A stretch of DNA of 64,000 bases from an uncultured Muribaculaceae bacterium (GTDB lineage: Bacteria; Bacteroidota; Bacteroidia; Bacteroidales; Muribaculaceae). Shown in pieces: positions 28,183-36,899 of the stretch; within the stretch, counting starts at the first letter, position 1, and every line of letters starts with the position of its first letter. Location: assembly GCA_934590135.1 (NCBI GenBank), contig CAKTOT010000003.1:1-64000 (forward strand), given 5' to 3'. The translations under genes were made by a program, and so were the position numbers. Under the pieces are notes generated by a model, which searched no databases, was not told where the DNA came from, and saw only the letters and a program-made list of their open reading frames with translations.

Positions 28183-29544
28183 TTATGATTGGTTCTCGTT
28201 TTTGGGGTTATTGCTTCTGTTTTTATTGCCGTTGTTGTGCTTATGCGGCTTTTTGTTACGGCTCTTTGCTCGGTTGTTGTTGTCGTTGGCCGATTTGTCG
28301 CGGTACTTGGCCGGTTTGCCGTTGCGGGGGGTGCTCTTGTCCGGTGCGAAACCTTTGCCGCGTCCGTGGCGCTGGTCTATGCGACGTTCGGGATGATACT
28401 CGGGTGCTTCGCCGTATTCGGGGTCGACGGGATTCTTGCGTACGGGCTTGCCGAGGAATTTTTCTATTTGGCCGAATCTGTTTTGGTCCATTGTGCTGAC
28501 CATAGTGATTGCGCGGCCTTGGCTGCCGGCACGTGCGGTACGGCCGATGCGGTGGACGTAGTCTTCGGCCTCGTAGGGCACGTCGTAGTTTATGACCATG
28601 GTGATGTCATCGATGTCGATACCGCGAGCTACTATGTCTGTGGCCACGAGGATATCGATGCGTCCGGCGCGAAATCCGAGCATGACCTCGTCTCGTTCTT
28701 TCTGGTCAAGGTCGCTATGTATCTGTGCTACATTGAGATGCGCTTGGCGCAATTGGCGTGTGAGGTCTTTGACTTTGAGCTTGGAGGATGCGAAGATGAT
28801 GACGCGTTTGGCTCCTCCATCTTTGCGCAACAGGTCCAATAGTATGGGCGTTTTTTGGCGTTCGTGGCAGATGTATGCGCTTTGGTCAATGCCATCGGCG
28901 GGACGCGATACTGCGATTTTAACTTCGGCGGGGTCGTTGAGAATTTCTTCGGCGAGTTTTTTGATTTTGGGCGGCATTGTAGCGCTGAACATCAGCGTTT
29001 GTCGCTCTTTGGGCAGGCAGCGAACAATCTGCATGATGTCGTCATAAAAACCCATATCGAGCATGCGGTCGGCTTCGTCGAGTACGAAGAATGATACGCG
29101 GCTGAGGTCTATGGAACCCATTTGCATGTGTGCAAGCAGACGCCCTGGTGTGGCAATGACGACATCGGCGCCGGCACGCATACTGTTTTGTTGGCGGGCA
29201 AAAGTCGGACCATCGGTGCCGCCGTAGACGGCTATGGAGCTGACCGGTAGATAGTAAGCCATTCCTTCCATTTGTCGGTCAATCTGTTGGGCCAGTTCGC
29301 GAGTGGGCGCCATGACGATGCAGTTGATGGCGTCGGTGGGCGCTGAGTCGGTGTACAGACGGCTGATTATAGGCAGAAGGTATGCAGCGGTTTTGCCGGT
29401 GCCGGTCTGCGCTACGGCGATAAGGTCGCGCCCTTGCAATATATAGGGTATGGATTGCTCTTGTATGGGTGTACACTCCTCGAAGTTCATGTCGTAGAGT
29501 GCATCAAGGACTTCGTCGCTGAGATCTAATTGCTCAAAGGTCAT
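28183..29544 (-). CDS. DEAD-box RNA helicase with basic Asn/Lys-rich tail
   Basis: The 453-residue protein carries the full motif set of an ATP-dependent RNA helicase: Q motif TPIQEQSIPY, AQTGTGKTAA, PTRELAQQ, TPGRLL, DEAD, SAT, ATDIVARGIDI and HRIGRTARAG. The core ends near residue 365. The remainder is low-complexity, rich in Lys, Arg and Asn (AKSRNKKPHKHNNGNKNR), likely an RNA-binding disordered tail. It resembles RhlE-type helicases used in ribosome assembly and cold adaptation. The MATE gene upstream ends 40 nt away, so the two may share a transcript. Confidence 0.95.
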   Translation of the reverse strand: MTFEQLDLSDEVLDALYDMNFEECTPIQEQSIPYILQGRDLIAVAQTGTGKTAAYLLPIISRLYTDSAPTDAINCIVMAPTRELAQQIDRQMEGMAYYLPVSSIAVYGGTDGPTFARQQNSMRAGADVVIATPGRLLAHMQMGSIDLSRVSFFVLDEADRMLDMGFYDDIMQIVRCLPKERQTLMFSATMPPKIKKLAEEILNDPAEVKIAVSRPADGIDQSAYICHERQKTPILLDLLRKDGGAKRVIIFASSKLKVKDLTRQLRQAHLNVAQIHSDLDQKERDEVMLGFRAGRIDILVATDIVARGIDIDDITMVINYDVPYEAEDYVHRIGRTARAGSQGRAITMVSTMDQNRFGQIEKFLGKPVRKNPVDPEYGEAPEYHPERRIDQRHGRGKGFAPDKSTPRNGKPAKYRDKSANDNNNRAKSRNKKPHKHNNGNKNRSNNPKNENQS

Positions 29545-29584
29545 ATTGTACTCTGTTTGTTTTGTCGTTGTGCGAATGCATCGT

Positions 29585-31132
29585 CTATGCCACGGCTCCG
29601 CCGGGCGTCATATTGCGTAAACGTTTGAATTCCAAGACTATCAGTATGACGGTGACGGCGGTGGCAAAGAGGTCGGCGATGGGGAATGAGAGCCATACGC
29701 CGTCCAGCTTCCATATTCCGGGCATAATCAGCAGCAGCGGGATAAGGAAGAGAACTTGGCGTGACAGCCCCAGAAATATGGACTTGCCGACGCGGCCGAT
29801 ACTTTGGAAAAAGTTGGTGGATACTATCTGAAATCCCACGAATATAAAGGCCAAAAGGGCAAGGCTGAGTCCGTGCGAGGTGGCGTTGATCAAGTCTGCG
29901 TCTGTGGTGAATATGGCGGCGATGGTTCCGGGAATAAAGAAGGCACCGCACCAACCGAGGATGCTGAGTATTGTGGCGGCTGCCAATGTCAGCATATAGG
30001 CGCGGCGTAGTCGATTGAGTTTGCCCGCACCGTAATTGTATCCGACAACGGGTTGCATACCTTGGCAGATGCCGATAATAATCATTGTAATCAGTGATGC
30101 GTAGGTGGTGAATATGCCGGCGGCGCCTACGGCGTTGTCGCCGCCATAGGTGTACATTGTGTTGTTTATCAGGAAGCTGATGAGCGAGGCGGCGGCATTC
30201 ACCAGCGATGGTGCGGCGCCGATACCGATGATGCTGATGACCACTGCACGGCGCAGTCGGTAAGTGCCGTGAGTGAAGTGTAGATTGCTTCGTCGATCAA
30301 AGAAGTGCCATAGTACAAATATCAGTGTGCCGGCCATGGCCAAGTCCGTGGCCAGTGCGGCACCGCGTATGCCCATGTCGAGGCCGAAGATGAATATAGG
30401 CGCGAGTATGGCGTTGGCTACGGCACTGAGTATCATTGTCATCATTGCGCGACGCGGGTATCCTGAGGCGCGTTGGATGTTGTTGAGCGAGAAGCTGAGA
30501 TTCATCAGCAGCATGCCGGGAAGCAGTACGGACATAAAGTCGTGGGCGTAGGGGAGCGTGCGTTCGCTGGCTCCGAATGCGCGTAGCAGCGGATCCAAGA
30601 ATATGGCAAAGGCGGTGATGTATATTGTGGCGAATATCAATAGCAGCACCAGCGAATTGCCCAATATGGTTTGGGCGTCGCGTAAGCGCTTGGCTCCGAG
30701 CATAATGGATACGCGAGCGGCGGCGCCCGCACCTACCAGCACGCCGAGTGCCGTGGATAGGTTCATCAGCGGGAAGGTGATGGCCAATCCGGAGATGGCG
30801 TCCGGGCCTACACCGCGGCCTATGAATATGCGGTCGATGACGTTGTATAGCGATACAACCACCATACCGGCAACGGCGGGCACGCTGTATTGCCAAAGCA
30901 GGGCACCTACGGGGCGTGTCGCAAGGCTGTTGAGACCGGTGGCTTTCTTGTCGGTGTCGGCTTGTCCACCGACATTCTTCTTGGTTTGATTGGCATCGTC
31001 CGCCTTGCCGATATTGTCGGCTTCGGTGTCGATGACATTGGTCTGTCGATTGTCGGTGTCGGCGTTTTGGCTGCCGTTGGCTATGTCAGGTGCGTTGTCT
31101 GAGATATGATCTGTCTCTTGTACTGCGGACAT
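29585..31132 (-). CDS. MATE-family efflux transporter with acidic N-terminal extension
   Basis: The 515-residue inner-membrane protein has about 12 TM helices in two MATE repeats (PVGALLWQYSVPAVAGMVVVSLYNVIDRIFIG; GISQGM-like GICQGMQPVVGYNYGAGKL in the middle). Family members export drugs or metabolites using an ion gradient. The first 68 residues are unusual: a polar stretch without hydrophobic residues, rich in Asp, Asn and Thr (QNADTDNRQTNVIDTEADN), encoded by repetitive DNA. No later Met sits at the start of the transporter fold, so the extension is probably translated. The DEAD-box gene follows after 40 nt. Confidence 0.93.
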   Translation of the reverse strand: MSAVQETDHISDNAPDIANGSQNADTDNRQTNVIDTEADNIGKADDANQTKKNVGGQADTDKKATGLNSLATRPVGALLWQYSVPAVAGMVVVSLYNVIDRIFIGRGVGPDAISGLAITFPLMNLSTALGVLVGAGAAARVSIMLGAKRLRDAQTILGNSLVLLLIFATIYITAFAIFLDPLLRAFGASERTLPYAHDFMSVLLPGMLLMNLSFSLNNIQRASGYPRRAMMTMILSAVANAILAPIFIFGLDMGIRGAALATDLAMAGTLIFVLWHFFDRRSNLHFTHGTYRLRRAVVISIIGIGAAPSLVNAAASLISFLINNTMYTYGGDNAVGAAGIFTTYASLITMIIIGICQGMQPVVGYNYGAGKLNRLRRAYMLTLAAATILSILGWCGAFFIPGTIAAIFTTDADLINATSHGLSLALLAFIFVGFQIVSTNFFQSIGRVGKSIFLGLSRQVLFLIPLLLIMPGIWKLDGVWLSFPIADLFATAVTVILIVLEFKRLRNMTPGGAVA

Positions 31133-31170
31133 ATATGTTGACGCTTCGTGGAACAGGTGTATTATACGAC

Positions 31171-31202
31171 GGACAGCGTTCCCACGATAGGGAGCACTGT
31201 CC
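31171..31202 (-). terminator. hairpin after the TPR membrane protein gene
   Basis: A 13-bp stem with one mismatch and one wobble (ggacagcgttccc against gggagcactgtcc), loop 6 nt, about 50 nt after the TPR gene stop and upstream of the MATE start. Confidence 0.5.
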
Positions 31203-31250
31203 GCGATAGGTTATGGATAGAGAATTTGCGTCAGGAGGCTCGGCGCTATG

Positions 31251-31901
31251 TTATTTTCCAGCGCGGATGCGTGCGCGTTCGACGTATTTGTCGATGTTGA
31301 CGCCAGCCTGCTGTACGTATGCCTGGTAGTCTGTGCGGATGGTGTTGTAGCACTCATATTCCTTGGCGTAGTTCTTTTGCTGGGCGTATACGTTGGCCAT
31401 CTTGATGAGGATGAATGGCGTGATGGTGGGGTTGCCGTCGGCTGTGCTTACGGCGTTATCGTATTCGCTTAAGGCTTCGTCAAGTTTGTTGAGGTTGGCG
31501 TAGCAGTCGCCTTTGAGGCTGTAGACGCCGGCGCCTATGATTTCGCTGCTCACCGAGGTCTTGTCGAGGTATTCGATGGCTTTGGTGTAGTTGGAGTCGT
31601 TGTAAGCGCGGATAGCGACCATGAGTTGGGCACGCTCGTTGGCGGCTGTGCTGCCGTCATCGGCAATCTTCTGATACATTGCGGTGCGGATGCTGTCGTT
31701 GGTCTCGATGTCGGCCAGGCCGATGGCTTCATTGGCTTTGCTGACGGCATTGGCGTGCAGGAAGTATACTGCTCCGGCAATCACGAGGATGACTAAGATG
31801 GCGATGGACGAGAAAATGAAGATTTTCTTGTTGCGTTGCGCACGGGCCTGTTCGCGGGCTTCTTGCTGCGCTTCGGGTGTGGTAAATTCTTTGTTTTCCA
31901 T
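31251..31901 (-). CDS. membrane-anchored TPR protein
   Basis: The 216-residue product has a short polar N-terminus, one TM helix at about 27-48 (KIFIFSSIAILVILVIAGAVYF), and a periplasmic domain of tetratricopeptide-like helices (AIRAYNDSNYTKAIEYLDKT, VYSLKGDCYANLNKLDEALS, KMANVYAQQKNYAKEYECYN). The layout is like YfgM and related envelope-assembly factors, but the function here is unknown. It has its own promoter 100 nt upstream and a hairpin just after the stop. Confidence 0.9.
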   Translation of the reverse strand: MENKEFTTPEAQQEAREQARAQRNKKIFIFSSIAILVILVIAGAVYFLHANAVSKANEAIGLADIETNDSIRTAMYQKIADDGSTAANERAQLMVAIRAYNDSNYTKAIEYLDKTSVSSEIIGAGVYSLKGDCYANLNKLDEALSEYDNAVSTADGNPTITPFILIKMANVYAQQKNYAKEYECYNTIRTDYQAYVQQAGVNIDKYVERARIRAGK

Positions 31902-31999
31902 TATTTAGTGTATCTTTTTTGCTTTGTTTGATGCAGCGGCTCGGCCTCGGGTGATGTGCCGAAGTCGTTGCTGCCGGAGGCTGCTACGCTTCCGAAGTG

Positions 32000-32037
32000 C
32001 AAAGTTACTGTTTTTTTGCCGAATACGCCAACTTTTT
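32000..32037 (-). promoter_or_regulatory. TPR gene promoter with extended upstream element
   Basis: On the minus strand TAACTTTG spans 32007-32000; 18 nt upstream is aaaaagttggcg (32037-32026), the same 12-mer as upstream of yceD. The block gcgtattcg is also shared with the metK promoter at the same position. Confidence 0.72.
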
Positions 32038-32162
32038 GCGCATCTATTTTTGCACTGCTGTTTTACGTGTCTTTGACTGTGGATCCGGACTGCTTGGGCA
32101 TGGAGCCGTTCGATATTCTCTGTCATATACGAACCGGATGCTCGTGGCTTATGCAACAGAAA

Positions 32163-32234
32163 ATTACCCTTGGCGCTTTTGGGGCGAACAAGGGTAATCT
32201 TGGGGGCTGCCATATGTCCGCTCGCGGACGTATG
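32163..32234 (-). terminator. two consecutive hairpins after the barrel gene
   Basis: Closest to the gene is a 10-bp stem with a 4-nt loop (32211-32220 with 32225-32234, one wobble). Just beyond is a perfect 10-bp stem, attacccttg/caagggtaat (32163-32172 with 32189-32198). Neither has a long T-run. Confidence 0.55.
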
Positions 32235-32245
32235 GTGTTATGGTT

Positions 32246-32719
32246 TTAGAAGCGGTAGGTGAGGCCTACGGAGATGACGCCTTGGTCGAAGTCGCTTACC
32301 AGCTGGTATTTGCCTTCAAAGCCTATGGTGAGGTTGGAGGTGAGGTCGTATTCGAGGCCGCCACCGAAGTTGCCGCCCACGCGTGTCTCGCTGTCTATGC
32401 CGTCTACATCAACCATGTAGTGTCCTACGGTGAGACCTACCAGAGGATAGAGATGGAAGTTGTTGGTGATGTTTACCAGATAGTGAACGTTGGCGTTGAA
32501 GTCAAACATTGACACTTCATCGTTCTGGAAGAAGTAGTTGAAGGAAGCCTCGCCGCGGAAGCTGTCGGTGAAGAAGTGCTGAGCCTTGATGCCGATACCG
32601 ATGGACTGGGTCACTTGTGTGTCGTAAAGGATGTTTCCGCCGATGGCATTGGAGCCTTTTTGCGCATAGGCGCATACGCCGAGAAGGGCGCAGAGTGCTG
32701 TCAATAATAATTTCTTCAT
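32246..32719 (-). CDS. small outer-membrane beta-barrel protein
   Basis: The 157-residue product has a signal peptide (1-20, ending CAYAQ). Its regular amphipathic strands are consistent with an eight-stranded barrel of the OmpA/OmpX-like porin family (GGNILYDTQVTQSIGIGIKAQHFF, GGGLEYDLTSNLTIGFEGKYQL). The last residues, GLTYRF, end in Phe as BAM substrates do. It has its own promoter 60 nt upstream and is followed by two hairpins, so it is likely monocistronic. Substrate or role unknown. Confidence 0.88.
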   Translation of the reverse strand: MKKLLLTALCALLGVCAYAQKGSNAIGGNILYDTQVTQSIGIGIKAQHFFTDSFRGEASFNYFFQNDEVSMFDFNANVHYLVNITNNFHLYPLVGLTVGHYMVDVDGIDSETRVGGNFGGGLEYDLTSNLTIGFEGKYQLVSDFDQGVISVGLTYRF

Positions 32720-32778
32720 AAGTGGTTTAGTGTAAGATTTGGTTATTGTTTTAGCGTGTATCGTGAGATACGATGGTG

Positions 32779-32786
32779 CAAAGGTA
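32779..32786 (-). promoter_or_regulatory. barrel gene promoter -7 box (TACCTTTG)
   Basis: Exact TAnnTTTG match on the minus strand, 60 nt upstream of the start. It implies a leader of about 53 nt. No clear -33 element. Confidence 0.62.
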
Positions 32787-32846
32787 TATTTTTTCTACGA
32801 CTTCTATGTTATTGAAGATTATTTTTTGGGTTGAAAGTTTCGGGCG

Positions 32847-33965
32847 TCAGATGCGTGCGGCGCGGTTGCGCAGCAGTGCACCGAACACCGTGATTGCGGC
32901 CATGGCTTCGACGACCGGTACGGCACGCGGTACTACGCATGGGTCGTGTCGCCCGTGCACTTCGAGGGTTGCGGCACGATGGTTGGTGTCAACGGTTTGC
33001 ACCGGGCGTAGTAGTGTGGCTACCGGCTTGAAAGCCACGCGAAAGATTATGGGCTCGCCGTTGGAAATGCCGCCTTGTATACCGCCTGAATTGTTGGCAG
33101 CGGCAGCTATGCCACGCGGGTCGTCGGGCGCCGGCATCCAGGGGTCGATGACTTGAGAGCCTTGGCGTGTCGCGCCGTCAAACCCCATTCCGTATTCGAA
33201 TCCTTTGGCTGCCGGAATGCTCATCATTGCCTGGGCAAGTAATGCTTGCAGTTTTCCGGCAAGTGGGTCGCCTATACCGGCAGGCATCCCGGTGATGACG
33301 CATTCGATGATTCCGCCGAGTGTGTCGCCACGGCCTTTGGCTTTGAGTATGGCCGCTTCCATGGCTTCGGCGGCGCTCTGTTCAGGGCATCGCACGGCGT
33401 TAGCCTCTATCAATGAGGTTGTTACTGCCATCGGGTCAATATCGGCGTCTATGCCGCCTATGGCGCGGGTGTATGCGCGTATTTCGATGCCTGAGGGCTT
33501 CATGGCTTGCATGGCCAGCGCTCCGGCGACGATGCGTGCGGCTGTCTCGCGGGCACTGGCACGACCGCCGCCGCGGTGGTCGCGTATGCCGTATTTGGCT
33601 TGGTAAGTGTAGTCGGCATGCCCCGGGCGATAGGTGTTGCGCAGGTTCTCGTAATCGTTGGAATGTTGTGATGTATTGGGTATTATGAATCCTATGGGCG
33701 TGCCCAATGTTACGTAGTCGGGCGTGCCCGAAGTGCCGGCGCATACGTTTGCATCGATTATGCCCGAAAGGATTTGCACTTTGTCGGGTTCGTTGCGTGC
33801 CGTGGTCAGTGATGATTGACCGGGACGGCGCCTATTCAGTGCAGCCTGAAGATTGTCGAGGTCTATGTGTACTCCTGCGGGCATACCGTCGATGACGCCG
33901 CCTAAGGCCGGGCCATGGCTTTCGCCGAAGGATGTAAGGGTATATGTAGTGCCAAAGGTGTTCAT
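32847..33965 (-). CDS. aroC: chorismate synthase
   Basis: The 372-residue cytosolic enzyme converts EPSP to chorismate, the last common step of aromatic biosynthesis, with reduced FMN. Signatures: TSFGESHGPALGGVIDGMPAG (residues 11-31), RRRPGQSS near 47, and YRPGHADYTYQAKYGIRDHRGGGRASARETAARI near 110-145. It starts 4 nt after ybaK and is last in a tight five-gene cluster. Confidence 0.97.
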   Translation of the reverse strand: MNTFGTTYTLTSFGESHGPALGGVIDGMPAGVHIDLDNLQAALNRRRPGQSSLTTARNEPDKVQILSGIIDANVCAGTSGTPDYVTLGTPIGFIIPNTSQHSNDYENLRNTYRPGHADYTYQAKYGIRDHRGGGRASARETAARIVAGALAMQAMKPSGIEIRAYTRAIGGIDADIDPMAVTTSLIEANAVRCPEQSAAEAMEAAILKAKGRGDTLGGIIECVITGMPAGIGDPLAGKLQALLAQAMMSIPAAKGFEYGMGFDGATRQGSQVIDPWMPAPDDPRGIAAAANNSGGIQGGISNGEPIIFRVAFKPVATLLRPVQTVDTNHRAATLEVHGRHDPCVVPRAVPVVEAMAAITVFGALLRNRAARI

Positions 33966-33969
33966 GTCA

Positions 33970-34461
33970 TTATTTGATGATGTCGGTGACGGTGGCGCCG
34001 GTGACGGATATGAGGTCCGCCGGGGCGATACATAATTGGAGGCCGCGAACGCCGGCGCTCACGTATATCGTATCGAAGTCGCTGACGGTGTCGTGTATCA
34101 GCGTAGGCAGCGCCTTCTTCATACCTATGGGCGAGCATCCGCCGCGTATGTATCCCGTAAGAGGTAACAGCTCGCGCACGGCTATGAGATCCACTTTTTT
34201 GTCGCCTATGGCGCGGGCGGCTTTCTTGAGGTCTACTTCGGCATCTCCGGGAACGACACATACAAACAGTCCGCAGCGTTCGCCTCGCAGCACAAGGGTC
34301 TTGAATACGCGTTGGATGTCTTCGCCGAGACATTCGGCAACGTGTGTGGCCTCGAGGTGCTCTTCGTCTACGGGGTAGGGCACGAGAGTATATCCTATTC
34401 CGGCTGCATCGAGCAGTCTCGCGGCATTGGTCTTATTGGATGCTGCGTGTTTTTTGGCCAT
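33970..34461 (-). CDS. ybaK: Cys-tRNA(Pro) deacylase, YbaK/EbsC family
   Basis: The 163-residue protein matches the YbaK editing domain that hydrolyses mischarged Cys-tRNA(Pro). It has the typical opening KTNAARLLDAAGIGYTLVPY and the internal RVFKTLVLRG with the catalytic-type Lys. GGCSPIGMKKALPTLIHD follows near residue 108. It lies 3 nt after xseB and 4 nt before aroC, so translational coupling is likely. Confidence 0.94.
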   Translation of the reverse strand: MAKKHAASNKTNAARLLDAAGIGYTLVPYPVDEEHLEATHVAECLGEDIQRVFKTLVLRGERCGLFVCVVPGDAEVDLKKAARAIGDKKVDLIAVRELLPLTGYIRGGCSPIGMKKALPTLIHDTVSDFDTIYVSAGVRGLQLCIAPADLISVTGATVTDIIK

Positions 34462-34464
34462 AGG

Positions 34465-34686
34465 TCAGTCTTGTTCGGGAGTTTCGCGGATATCGTCTAA
34501 TATGGTGTCCAGTTCTTGGCTGATGGTAGTCAGACGGCTGCGGCAGTATTTGAGCAGGAAGGCTCCGCGGCGAGTCTTGGCGACCATGGTGTCGATATCG
34601 CAGTCCGGGTCTTGCAGCGATGCGATGATGTCTTCGAGCTCGGTGATTGCTTCGACGTATGTTCGGGGTTCGTTGTTGTTATCCAT
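34465..34686 (-). CDS. xseB: exodeoxyribonuclease VII small subunit
   Basis: The 73-residue, acidic, helical protein matches XseB (YVEAITELEDIIASLQDPDCDIDTMV, then LLKYCRSRLTTISQELDTIL). Several copies bind XseA to form the single-strand exonuclease that acts in both directions. It starts 11 nt after the end of xseA and 3 nt before ybaK, which supports the assignment. Confidence 0.94.
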   Translation of the reverse strand: MDNNNEPRTYVEAITELEDIIASLQDPDCDIDTMVAKTRRGAFLLKYCRSRLTTISQELDTILDDIRETPEQD

Positions 34687-34697
34687 TGGAGGTGCCT

Positions 34698-36113
34698 TTA
34701 GAAGTTATGTATGATTGTAGTTACGTGTGATTGTATTGTCGATCCGTCGGCAAGCCGTGTGGTGATGGTATCGCCTACTGTTACGGCGTCTGCGTCGGTA
34801 AGGATGTGCCCGTCCGCTCGGTAAGTCAGCGAGTATCCGCGAGCCAATACTTTTTCGGGCGACAGAGCGTCAAGCAGTGTTGCCTTGGAAGACAGGAGGT
34901 TGTCGGCGATATGCAGGCGAGCTTTTATGGCCGGCGGTATGGTCGCGGAGGCGGCATCCAGGGCGTTGCGCCGCGTCGTGATGGTGGCTGTGACGGCGTG
35001 TTCGATGGCGGCTGCTGAGTGTAGAAGTGAGCGTGCCGCATCCGAGAGTGTGTCGGCGACATCGCGATATAGCGAAGTGGCGTAGCTGCGCAGCGCACGC
35101 CCGGCATCGTCTGCCGCGCGTTGGGCTGTAGTGGGCAATGCGTATGCCGCTTCGGTGTAGCGCGTGCGATTGTCTGCAAGGATTTTTTGTGCCAGCAGGG
35201 CTATGGTGTTACCCAGGTCGGCGAAGCGCCGCAAGGCACTTTTGCCTTTGGCTATGAGCCACTCGGCGGCAGCCGTGGGCGTCTTGGTGCTCACTTTGGC
35301 TACTTCGTCGAGTATGGTATGGTCGCGTTCGTGGCCTATGCCGACAATCACCGGCAGCGGACAGCGCGCCACGGCAGCGGCGAGGTTGTAGTCGTTGAAG
35401 GCATCGAGGTCGCTGGTGCTTCCGCCGCCGCGGATGATGACCACGCAATCCCAGCGTACGCGCTCGGCGATGACGTCTTTGAGGGCCGAGATAATGGTGG
35501 TAGATGTATTACGGCCTTGCATTATGGCCGGGAATAGTCCGGTGGTGAAGCGTATGTGTGCTTCGTTGTGCGACAGTTGGTGGCTGAAGTCACCGTATCC
35601 GGCTGCGCCGGGGGCACTGATGACGGCAATGCGTTGCGGCATATCGCCCCAAGGTACGCGTTGGTTGAGCTCTATGAGTCCTTCTTGTGTGAGCTTTTGG
35701 CGTAGCTCTCGCAGTCGACGCTCGGCATCGCCTATGGTATATGACGGGTCTATGTCGGTGATGGTCAGAGCTATGCCGTGATATGGATGAAATGATACGG
35801 AGCCGCGTAGCATAATGCGTATACCCGAACCGAGAGGCGCTCCGGTGGCCACGGCAAATTTGCGCGACACGATGGACCATACATTGCTCCAGATATTGGC
35901 CGAAATGCGTGCTACCGTAGTCCCTTGCTCGTCTTTTTGGATCAGTTGCAAGTAGCAATGCGGCCCGGATTGGCGCACGTCTGTGGTTTCGGCCGTTATC
36001 CAGACATCGTGGATGCCGGCTGCGGCGTTGACCGCGTCGCGTACCAAGGTGTTGAGTTGGAGCAGTGACAGCGCGTTACGGCTGTCGGCGCTGTCTTGTG
36101 CGCAGGTGTTCAT
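34698..36113 (-). CDS. xseA: exodeoxyribonuclease VII large subunit
   Basis: The 471-residue subunit has an N-terminal OB fold for single-stranded DNA (VWITAETTDVRQSGPHCYLQLI, residues 38-59) and the catalytic domain signature AVISAPGAAGYGDFSHQL near 165. It also carries the conserved IIRGGGSTSDLDAFNDYNLAAAVA near 227 and GIGHERDHTILDEVA near 258. The C-terminal half is long helical. Its ATG overlaps the stop of the preceding DUF3256 gene (ATGA), and xseB follows after 11 nt. Confidence 0.96.
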   Translation of the reverse strand: MNTCAQDSADSRNALSLLQLNTLVRDAVNAAAGIHDVWITAETTDVRQSGPHCYLQLIQKDEQGTTVARISANIWSNVWSIVSRKFAVATGAPLGSGIRIMLRGSVSFHPYHGIALTITDIDPSYTIGDAERRLRELRQKLTQEGLIELNQRVPWGDMPQRIAVISAPGAAGYGDFSHQLSHNEAHIRFTTGLFPAIMQGRNTSTTIISALKDVIAERVRWDCVVIIRGGGSTSDLDAFNDYNLAAAVARCPLPVIVGIGHERDHTILDEVAKVSTKTPTAAAEWLIAKGKSALRRFADLGNTIALLAQKILADNRTRYTEAAYALPTTAQRAADDAGRALRSYATSLYRDVADTLSDAARSLLHSAAAIEHAVTATITTRRNALDAASATIPPAIKARLHIADNLLSSKATLLDALSPEKVLARGYSLTYRADGHILTDADAVTVGDTITTRLADGSTIQSHVTTIIHNF

Positions 36114-36748
36114 TGCCGTGGCGTTGTGCGAGTAAAGCGCATTTTATCTCCGAGCCTGAATGTGAGACTCTTGTGCATCTGTGACAGCGCGGCAGGGGTA
36201 TCTTCGGGCACGAAGTATCGGTCCATGGTATTTGTAAGCGTAAGGGTGCGTGTCTTATGATCGTACTCGGCGGTGGAGAGTATGAATGGTAGTTGGAGCT
36301 GCGCTTGTTCGAGCGTGGCTTTGTCTTTTGTAGCTATCCAATCGGATAGTTTGGGCGTGCTCAGTGGTGCTTTTTTCAGTGGGCGCCATTGTGTGTCGTA
36401 GAATGATATGCGACTGTCTTTCTGGGGCAACGGAAGGGTTTCGATGACCATCAGAATGGTGTCTTTGCCTGCCGTGAGTATGTCAAGTGATGTCTCTACC
36501 GATGTCGCCGGTGTCAGCTTTATCGACATATCGGAGACGGAAAGGATGCGTGCCACGCCGCCTTGGCGATTGTTGGATGGTGTTGTGAGTCCGGATTGGG
36601 CGTAGTCAAGCATATCCAAACGGGTGGTGACGCCGATGGCTTCAAAGGCGGTATCTGCTTCGGCCATACCGAAAAAGTCGGCGGCGGTACGTGCCTGTAC
36701 GGCCAAAGTTGCGGTGGCGATGATGAATGCTATGGTGTGTCTCAGCAT
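36110..36748 (-). CDS. DUF3256-like periplasmic protein
   Basis: I place the start at 36748 (212 residues), where a signal peptide begins (MLRHTIAFIIATATLAVQA). The same frame is open for 118 further codons upstream, but that part is Pro/Thr/Ser-rich and antisense-like to the DEAD-box tail, so I reject it. The mature protein resembles the Bacteroidales DUF3256 family (SGLTTPSNNRQGGVARILSVSDMSIKL; NTMDRYFVPED). Function unknown. Its stop overlaps the xseA start by 4 nt (ATGA), suggesting coupled translation. Confidence 0.86.
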   Translation of the reverse strand: MLRHTIAFIIATATLAVQARTAADFFGMAEADTAFEAIGVTTRLDMLDYAQSGLTTPSNNRQGGVARILSVSDMSIKLTPATSVETSLDILTAGKDTILMVIETLPLPQKDSRISFYDTQWRPLKKAPLSTPKLSDWIATKDKATLEQAQLQLPFILSTAEYDHKTRTLTLTNTMDRYFVPEDTPAALSQMHKSLTFRLGDKMRFTRTTPRQ

Positions 36749-36751
36749 ATT

Positions 36752-36825
36752 GTTGTGAGGATAGATTGTTGGAGGATAGATGGATAGTGGGTTGGAGAAT
36801 AGGCTGTTGCGAGGATGGATATATG
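36752..36825. repeat. degenerate short repeats upstream of the DUF3256 gene
   Basis: At least four imperfect copies of a unit like gttgtgaggatagat occur in about 74 nt of non-coding DNA between the second DEAD-box gene and the DUF3256 gene, with unit length varying between about 15 and 20 nt. Confidence 0.55.
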
Positions 36826-36899
36826 AGGAGGTTGCTGTGAAGAATGTGCCGGGCTTGGTCTGGTGCAGCTCGAAGAATGTATTCGGGCACGGCGGGCTC

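Larger units (their letters stand above)
31902..32245. other. intergenic region with TPR promoter and two hairpins
   Basis: The 344-nt gap contains the promoter at 32000-32037 and the two hairpins at 32163-32234 that follow the barrel gene. No credible gene is present on either strand. Confidence 0.6.
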
